From Rhodoferax sp. OV413 (GTDB lineage: Bacteria; Pseudomonadota; Gammaproteobacteria; Burkholderiales; Burkholderiaceae_C): 64,000 nt of DNA. The stretch lies in the NCBI RefSeq assembly GCF_900104385.1, contig NZ_FNJA01000006.1:1-64000 (forward strand), written 5' to 3'. A model generated the notes under the pieces. The model made no database searches and was not told the DNA's origin. It was given only the letters and a program-made list of their open reading frames with translations. The position numbers and the translations under genes were made by a program. Below are positions 43,343 through 51,528 of the stretch, piece after piece (the first letter of the stretch is position 1; every line of letters starts with the position of its first letter).

Positions 43343-43398
43343 GGGCTCTAGCGCATATGTTGATTGCGTTAATAGCTATTTAATAAATAGCATTCGCT
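43343..43398 (-). repeat. Dispersed palindromic repeat (copy 10)
   Basis: On the minus strand: AATGCTATTTATTAAATAGC, TATTAACGCAATC and ATATGCGCTAGAGCCC, the consensus order. It begins at the stop of the fusion gene and probably forms the 3' end of the GbsR operon. Confidence 0.75.
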
Positions 43399-45835
43399 AG
43401 GGCCCAATCCGCGTGAGAACGCCATCTTGGTAGCGCACCCGTTTACCTCGCCATCGGGTGTCCACATCGGGTACCACGGAGGAGGGTTTGCGCAACTCTC
43501 GCAGCAAGGTAGCGCCGTGCGACAAGCGGCCACCCATGCGCACGACCACGGCGCGGGCCTTTTGGTAGTCCGCATAGCGGCCTGGGTCCAGTGTTTCCTC
43601 TAGCAGGATGTCTTTGCCCAATATGCCTTCCACCGTGCCCGGATAGATCACAAAGCGGGTCGCCTGTTCGGTGCCACTATGACCGTCTTGCCAAAAACTG
43701 CCGTCTTGCGTGCGGGCGTGGGGGTGGGGCGCGAACCAGTTGGCGCGGTCGGCTGTGGGCATGGCGTGGTGTAGCCTGAAAAAGATGCGCATCAGGTTAT
43801 CCCGATACCATTCGCGCACCTGCACGTAGTACCCGCGCATGCCAGGTAGGCCCAACTGGTGCGCGGCGCGCACGTGTGTGGGCCATTGGGGGAATGACTG
43901 CAATGGCAGCGCCAGAGCGGGCGGGCGGGGTGTCGCCGGATCGGTTTCCCAGGGTAGGCGGTGCGGCGCATCGTGCAGGTCTTGGTACACAGTGTCTGGT
44001 CGACCGAACCAATCGCCACTGCTGCTCGCGAGGGCCGTGGCAATGCATAAATTGCCCTGCACAACAAACACATAAAAGCGCACAAACCAGTCGGCGAGCA
44101 ACTGGCCATCCGCGCCCGTTGCCGTCAGCTGGTCCAGTTCCTGGTTGAAACGGCGCAGCCCTGGCTCCAGCGCCCGCAGGCTTTTTCGGCTTTGCGCTTG
44201 CATGCGGGCAAACAGCGGCAGCGACCGCAGTAGCCGCACCGGACGTAGCGGTATGGATGGTGTGGAGCTGCCGACTTCGCTGGAGTAGCGCTGCGCCGGC
44301 AACCCCCAGTCGGCTAGCCGGGCCAAAAACAGGTCGTTGTTGATGTACGAGGCATCGCCAAACAGGGCAGTGAAGGGCTCGTTGTCCTGCAGCACCCGCG
44401 CATCCCAGCGGGCCATGACGGCGGGGATGCTGGTGGCGGCGCGGCGCTGGGCGTATTCGACCAGGCGGCTGGGTTGCGGTGGCAGGATTTCAGCGATGTT
44501 GGCGGCGGTCAGATGTCGGCACCAGCCGTAGTGGCTGATGGGGCGGTATTGCAGCAGCCATAGCTGTTGGCCGTCCCATGCCCATTCCACGTCGCCGTGT
44601 ACGTAGTGGAAGCTGCGCAGCACCGATTGCAGAAAGGTCCACAGGGCCTGGGCTGTCAGGCCCTGGGTGGTTTGGAAGGCGCCGTCGGCCCAGGCCGGGC
44701 CCATGCGCGAGAGGATGGCCCGCCGGGGCGTGCCATAGCCGTCGGCCAAGGTCTCCAGATGGCCTTGCACCCATTCCACTTCCACCGCCAGATGGCGCAC
44801 AAAAGCGATGCCGGAGACCTGGGGGGCGATATAGCGCTGCACCACGACTTCCTCCACGCCGTGGGCACGCAGTGCGTCAATGTGGGCTGGCACCTGGGTG
44901 GCTGGCAGACGGAGGTAGGTGGTGCTCAGGCCGGCATTGGCGGCATCGGCCTGGTCCTCGTAAGCGCTGGACGAGCGCACGGCCCAGAGCGCGCCGGGTG
45001 GGGTGGCCAGCAGCACTGGCAACCGCGGATCGGTTGGCTCGGTCACCGTGACGCATGGCGGCACCGGGAGACCCGCCAGCTCCGCCAGGCGCAGCCGCCC
45101 GCCCTTGCTGTGCGCCACAAAGCCCGGTTGACGGGACTCCAGCCACGCGGTGAATGCGCTGGGTTCATCGATCCAGGGGTAGTGGCCCCAGTCCGGCTGG
45201 ATGTGGACCGTCAGCTGCGCCCGCGCCAGCACGGCAGACCAGGCCGCCGCATGGTCCTGGGCCAGCACCGCGTCGTGCCCGCCCCATACCAGCTCGATCG
45301 GATCGGTGATCCATTCCAGCAAGGGCAGGGCGGTGTCGGCCTTGACCAGGTCCCAGTAGGGGATGAAGGCCCGGCAGCGGCGGTAACCATTGCCTATGCG
45401 CTGGTACTGGGCGGGTGTCCAGCGCTGCGCTGAGAACTTGCGGGCAAACCAGGCGGGACGGTGCGATAGCAGGCCGTGCACGAGCTTGCGCAGCGGCAGC
45501 GGTGCCATCAATGCCGGTAGCGTGCGTTGCCACAGAAAAACGCCAACGGGCGCCAGCAGCACGGTGCGCGCAAAGTGCCCCGGCCGGCGCTGCAAGGCAT
45601 GCAGTACGACCAGCGCGTTGACGCCCACGGCCAGGATGCTGTGGCCGGGGACGGTGGCGGCCAGCAGCGCTTCCGCATAGGCGGACAAATCCGCGCACGG
45701 CGGCTGCGGGTTGTCGCCGAAGCCGGGTAGCTCCAGGGGCTCGGCACGGTGGTGCCGGAAGTGGGGCCTGGCGTCATCCCACCAGTCGGCCGCGCCGCCG
45801 TTGCCGGCGAGCAAATACAGAAGAGGTTGTGGCAT
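43397..45835 (-). CDS. Fusion of an alpha/beta-hydrolase fold to a PEP-synthase-like dikinase
   Basis: 812 residues. Residues 1-240 have an alpha/beta-hydrolase fold, but the elbow that should read GxSxG is VGVNALV, so the catalytic Ser is Asn; the His in DWGHYPWIDEP remains. From about 242 a PPDK/PEP-synthase ATP-binding domain follows: LAELAGLPVPP, WAVRSSSAYEDQADAANAG, QRYIAPQVSGIAF and EWAWDGQQLWLLQYRPI. The C-terminus (about 740-812) is a swivelling phospho-His domain with GGRLSHGATLLRELRKP. The PEP-binding barrel is missing, an order like rifampin phosphotransferase. ATG 45835 overlaps the upstream stop by one base (TGATG). Last gene of the GbsR operon. Confidence 0.82.
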   Translation of the reverse strand: MPQPLLYLLAGNGGAADWWDDARPHFRHHRAEPLELPGFGDNPQPPCADLSAYAEALLAATVPGHSILAVGVNALVVLHALQRRPGHFARTVLLAPVGVFLWQRTLPALMAPLPLRKLVHGLLSHRPAWFARKFSAQRWTPAQYQRIGNGYRRCRAFIPYWDLVKADTALPLLEWITDPIELVWGGHDAVLAQDHAAAWSAVLARAQLTVHIQPDWGHYPWIDEPSAFTAWLESRQPGFVAHSKGGRLRLAELAGLPVPPCVTVTEPTDPRLPVLLATPPGALWAVRSSSAYEDQADAANAGLSTTYLRLPATQVPAHIDALRAHGVEEVVVQRYIAPQVSGIAFVRHLAVEVEWVQGHLETLADGYGTPRRAILSRMGPAWADGAFQTTQGLTAQALWTFLQSVLRSFHYVHGDVEWAWDGQQLWLLQYRPISHYGWCRHLTAANIAEILPPQPSRLVEYAQRRAATSIPAVMARWDARVLQDNEPFTALFGDASYINNDLFLARLADWGLPAQRYSSEVGSSTPSIPLRPVRLLRSLPLFARMQAQSRKSLRALEPGLRRFNQELDQLTATGADGQLLADWFVRFYVFVVQGNLCIATALASSSGDWFGRPDTVYQDLHDAPHRLPWETDPATPRPPALALPLQSFPQWPTHVRAAHQLGLPGMRGYYVQVREWYRDNLMRIFFRLHHAMPTADRANWFAPHPHARTQDGSFWQDGHSGTEQATRFVIYPGTVEGILGKDILLEETLDPGRYADYQKARAVVVRMGGRLSHGATLLRELRKPSSVVPDVDTRWRGKRVRYQDGVLTRIGP

Positions 45836-47277
45836 CAGGCAAGGTCGCGCAATGCGCTGGTCAGTGTGGGGTAGCGGAAGGCAAAGGCGGTGCTGGCCAG
45901 ACGGGCTGGAACCACCCGTTGGCCATCCACAAACAGCTCGGCCATTTCTCCGGCCAGCCAGCGGATGGGGGCTGCGGGAATGTGGAACCACACGGGCCGG
46001 CCCAGGATCTGCCCGGCCGTGGCGGCAAACGCGGATTGGTTGACTGGCTCGGGGGCGACTGCGTTGTAGGTGCCGTGCATGGCGGTATCGCCCAGCGCGG
46101 CGGCGACCAGTGCCAGCACGTCGTCGCGGTGTATCCAGCTGACCGCTTGCCGGCCGCTGCCCAAACGTCCGCCAAAGCCCAGGCGGTAGGGCATCAGCAG
46201 CGGCGCCAGTGCGCCACCGGGGCCAAAAACCACACCCAGACGCAGTACCACCTGGCGCATATCGGACGTAACGGCGGACTGGGCGGCGGCCTCCCAGCGG
46301 GAACACAGCTCGGCCATGAAGCCTTGGCCTTTGGGGCTCTCCTCGGTCAGGTTTTCGCTGGCATCGCGCGCACCGTAGTAGCCGATGGCCGAGGCCTGTA
46401 TTCACACCGTGGGCTGGTGCTGCGCCTGTGCCAGCCAATCCGCCAGCGCCTGGGTGGTGCCGATGCGGCTGGCCAACAGCTGCTGCTGGCGGTGAGCAGA
46501 CCAGCGTGGACCCGCAACCGGCGCGCCCGCCAGGTTGATGACGGCGTCGAAGGCTTCTGTCGGGTCCAGTGCGCCCAGTGACCGTATGCAGCGCGCCCGT
46601 CCGTCGAACAGGTAGGCGGCCCGCAAGGGGTCGCGCGCCCAGATGGTTACGTTGTGGCCTGCGTCCAGCAATTGGGCCACCAGTGCTTCGCCGATGAAGC
46701 CGGTGCCGCCGGTCACCAGCACGCGCTGGTGCGCCAAATTGCTGAAAGGGTTGCTGGGCGTGGGCTGGTGTGCCATGCGCCAAGTCGCCAGGCCATCGCG
46801 CACGCCCGAGGCCGCTACACCGGCGGCAAGCAGCGTCAGCACCCAGCCGCGCCAGCCGAAATCGATACCCACCAAGGCGCTCGGCAATGCCGACCATTGC
46901 AGCAGTTGCATCCCGTACAAGCCGAACAATGCGCCGCCGTTGATGGCCAGCACCGTGTGCAGCACGCGCTCGCTGGCGGGCAGCTTGCGGCTGCGGTCCT
47001 CGACCACAAAGTCCCACAGCGTAAGCAGCACTTCAACCGCCACCACGCCTGCCACCACGAATGCCCAGGCGCCGTGAAAAGCCAGGTGGGCGATGCCGGC
47101 GAACAGCAGGCCGTACAGCACGGCCCGGGTGGCGTGGATCGACAGCTCCAGCCGGGCGCTGCGCCGATGGGGGAGATCGACCGTCAATTCATGGTGGTAG
47201 AGGGTGTCAAAAGCGCCCATCAGGCCCTGCGCGATCAACAGGTTCAAAGCCCATTGCAGATAAGGAGCTTCATGCAT
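45835..47277 (-). pseudogene. Membrane-anchored TIGR01777-type epimerase, interrupted by an in-frame TGA
   Basis: Reading through the stop it would be about 480 residues: several membrane segments (1-175), then an NAD(P)-dependent epimerase with VLVTGGTGFIGEALVAQLL and NLAGAPVAGPRW. At 46402-46404 a TGA interrupts the chain (AQHQPTV, stop, IQASAIGYYGARD); the same frame continues to the natural C-terminus. A single change from TGG (Trp) would explain it. It may be a true pseudogene, read-through or a base error. Its start overlaps the previous gene by 8 bp, so the operon structure is intact. Confidence 0.75.
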
Positions 47278-47737
47278 GTTTTGTTTTCTCAGTAGTCCGG
47301 TCGTGGCGGTACAGCCAGACCAGGGGTGGCAACATGCTGGCCAGTGCAAAGCCATCTGCCCACACGTGCGGCCAGACCTGGGCTTGCAGGGAAATCAGCA
47401 TGTCTTGTGGGGCCCAGATGACCAGGCCGGCGATCAGCCAGCCCCAGGCGCTGGAGTTTTTCTGCGTGTCGCCGATGCGGATCAAGGCCCACATCCATAG
47501 CGACAGGCATTGCACGGTGGCGCCAAACAGGGCCAACCACCACACTTGCTGGGCACGCGCCGGGACGGGTGCCAGGCCGCTCCAAAAAGCGGTTTCGATA
47601 CCCTGGTGGTAACTGTTGAATAGCGCGAAATTGGCGACCCACGGCAGCAGCGCACCGACCAGAAAATGAACCAGCGCCGCCGCGTACATCCAGCGCACCA
47701 CCCAGGTCCGCGTGGTGGAAATTGAGGTTTTAGGCAT
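47270..47737 (-). CDS. Four-segment membrane protein, unknown
   Basis: 155 residues with four hydrophobic segments (YAAALVHFLVGALLPWVANF, VWWLALFGATVQCLSLWMW, WLIAGLVIWAPQDMLI, GFALASMLPPLVWLY). No family recognised. It lies 5 bp after the DCC gene and overlaps the epimerase start by 8 bp, so it belongs to the GbsR operon. ATG 47737 is chosen. Confidence 0.7.
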   Translation of the reverse strand: MPKTSISTTRTWVVRWMYAAALVHFLVGALLPWVANFALFNSYHQGIETAFWSGLAPVPARAQQVWWLALFGATVQCLSLWMWALIRIGDTQKNSSAWGWLIAGLVIWAPQDMLISLQAQVWPHVWADGFALASMLPPLVWLYRHDRTTEKTKHA

Positions 47738-47742
47738 GGGGT

Positions 47743-48165
47743 TCAGAGGGGTAGAAATGGATGGCCGGTGCGGCACACGCCGGCGTCGCAGGCTGGTACG
47801 GCCTGGTAGCCCAGCAGCCGCGAGAAGCGGTAGCGGTTGCGGGCAAAACCGCGGTACAGCGAAGCCAGCAAGGGCCGTAATGCCCGTACGCGCAGCGGCG
47901 ACACCAGCCAGCCGCGCCCGACCAGGCTGTAGGCCGCCAGCAGGCTGTCGATGCCGACCAGCACCTGCCCGTCCGCCGTTCGGCTATACAGCTCGGTGTT
48001 GAGTGCGGCCATGTCCACGCCCAGCTGCGCGGGGTCGAAGCCGTCTTCGGCGATGTCGATGAATGCCAGGCGGCCGGCGCTGTCCCAGCGGCGCAACCGC
48101 CCCATTTCCGCCGTGCAGAATGGGCATTGCCCGTCGAAGTACAGCCGCAGTGCGGGTGCGTTCAT
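47743..48165 (-). CDS. DCC-family (DUF393) thiol-disulfide oxidoreductase-like protein
   Basis: 140 residues. The defining DxxCxxC motif is in YFDGQCPFCTAEMGRL at the N-terminus; the rest is the short thioredoxin-like fold of the DCC family. Such proteins are predicted redox enzymes without a settled substrate. The start overlaps the GbsR-like gene stop by 4 bp, so translation is coupled. Confidence 0.82.
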   Translation of the reverse strand: MNAPALRLYFDGQCPFCTAEMGRLRRWDSAGRLAFIDIAEDGFDPAQLGVDMAALNTELYSRTADGQVLVGIDSLLAAYSLVGRGWLVSPLRVRALRPLLASLYRGFARNRYRFSRLLGYQAVPACDAGVCRTGHPFLPL

Positions 48166-48707
48166 GGCTTGGCATCCTTGCTGTCGGAACCTAAAAATTG
48201 CGCCACCGTGCCGCCCATCTTCAACAGGCGCTTCAGCGTGGCGGGGGGCAGGTGCTTGAAGTCGTCATAGGCGCGCATCAGCATTTCCATGAACTCCAGC
48301 ATCGCGGCCATCTTGGCGTGGGTGGCGGTATCCAGCGCGGGGTCGTCTTTGGCACCATCGGCGCATTCGCGCAGCAGCGCCAGCGTGGGGTCGAGTTCGC
48401 GCTTTTTGCGCTCATCCATCACCACGCGGAAGATGTCCCAGATGTCCTGGTGGGCTACGAAGTGGTCGCGGCGGTCCGCAACTGCGTGGGTTACGCGGAC
48501 CAGGCCCCAGCCCTGCAGTTCTTTCAGGCTGTTGCTGACATTCGAGCGGGCCACGTTCAGCGTGTCGGCAATGTCTTCGGCATTCAGCGGCTGGTTGCTG
48601 CAGAACAGCAGGGCGTGGATCTGGGCGACCGTGCGGTTGACGCCCCATCGGGTGCCCATTTCGCCCCAGTGGAGAACGAATTTCTGGGTGGTGGGGCTGA
48701 GTTCCAT
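48162..48707 (-). CDS. GbsR/MarR-family transcriptional regulator
   Basis: 181 residues. The winged HTH reads LNAEDIADTLNVARSNVSNSLKELQGWGLV (in two parts about residues 40-75), followed by a helical dimerisation region. GbsR proteins are repressors of osmoprotectant genes, but many orphan members exist. A perfect 14-bp palindrome and a near-consensus promoter lie just upstream, so it very probably represses its own five-gene operon. Confidence 0.85.
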   Translation of the reverse strand: MELSPTTQKFVLHWGEMGTRWGVNRTVAQIHALLFCSNQPLNAEDIADTLNVARSNVSNSLKELQGWGLVRVTHAVADRRDHFVAHQDIWDIFRVVMDERKKRELDPTLALLRECADGAKDDPALDTATHAKMAAMLEFMEMLMRAYDDFKHLPPATLKRLLKMGGTVAQFLGSDSKDAKP

Positions 48708-48712
48708 GTGGT

Positions 48713-48746
48713 TTCTCTAATTTCTGTTGTTGCAGAAATTAGAGAA
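48713..48746. promoter_or_regulatory. Perfect 14-bp palindromic operator of the GbsR operon
   Basis: TTCTCTAATTTCTG (48713-48726) and CAGAAATTAGAGAA (48733-48746) are exact reverse complements around TTGTTG. It begins 6 bp before the regulator start codon and contains the -10 box of the promoter, an ideal place for repression. Confidence 0.85.
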
Positions 48747-48766
48747 TAGAACGCGATATCTGTCAA
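48738..48766 (-). promoter_or_regulatory. Near-consensus sigma-70 promoter of the GbsR operon
   Basis: On the minus strand TTGACA (48766-48761) and TCTAAT (48743-48738) are 17 bp apart: a perfect -35 and a 5/6 -10. The leader would be about 25-30 nt. The -10 lies within the operator arm. Confidence 0.85.
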
Positions 48767-48805
48767 TGCATCGGTAAAAGATTTAACCGGTAATTTTGAT
48801 GGCAG

Positions 48806-48858
48806 TGGCTCTAATGCCGGTGAAGTAAGCGGCAGAAGCTATTGAAAATATAGCTAAT
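48806..48858 (-). repeat. Dispersed palindromic repeat (copy 11)
   Basis: On the minus strand: TTAGCTATATTTTCAATAGC, TTCTGCCGCTTAC and CGGCATTAGAGCCAC. It lies upstream of the GbsR promoter and downstream of tgt. Confidence 0.7.
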
Positions 48859-48881
48859 ACTGGCTTCTTCACGAACTGCAT

Positions 48882-48919
48882 CCTTGCAAATCAGGGAATG
48901 CCATTCCTGATTTGCAAGG
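48882..48919. other. Long hairpin just after tgt
   Basis: CCTTGCAAATCAGG (48882-48895) pairs with CCTGATTTGCAAGG (48906-48919), with GAAT/ATTC extending inward past one bulged G. It starts 5 bp beyond the tgt stop. No T run follows, so a processing or RNA-stability role, or an operator, is as likely as termination. Confidence 0.55.
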
Positions 48920-48924
48920 TAAAC

Positions 48925-51173
<2,249 letters not shown>

Positions 51174-51528
51174 GTAACTTGAGGGCTGGACAAGCCCATA
51201 CCAAGAGTTTTGAAAAAAGCTGTGGATTGTCCCATGCGGGAGGGAAAGCGGAGCCGCATCATGCAAAGTGGGTATATACCGGCGTCTGCTGCGGCCTGGA
51301 TTCTTGTGGATACAGCAGAATGGGTTTTGCGGGTGTAAAGTGGGTAAAACCATTGGCATGCGAACAGCATGCACCGTGGCAGGAGGTCAACGCATATGCA
51401 TGTCCCCACGCGAAACTGGTCGAATCGGCTCGACTTTCTGTGGCTTATTGCGGCCGTGTCTCGGGATCTGAGGCCTGGGCTTTTATCCGCCGTTGCCAGC
51501 TTGGCTGCCAGCTCTTCCAGCACATTGC
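51174..51528. other. 355-bp gap between queA and the sensory protein gene
   Basis: No convincing gene is seen. The gap must hold the divergent promoters. A partial -24/-12-like sequence (TTGGCATGCGAACAGCA) occurs around 51354-51370 but lacks the TTGC half. No repeat copy or terminator is visible. Confidence 0.4.

Noticed and set aside
45836-47017. The open frame of the hydrolase-dikinase fusion continues about 1.2 kb upstream, as if it were one protein of 1206 residues.
   Set aside because: The upstream part overlaps the epimerase in another frame, has Arg/Gly/Pro-rich shadow composition and no homology; MPQPLLYLLAGNGG is a normal hydrolase start.
51354-51370. A sigma-54-like sequence (TTGGCATGCGAACAGCA) before the sensory gene.
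   Set aside because: GG-N10-GC spacing is right but the TTGC half is missing, and no enhancer-binding site was seen.
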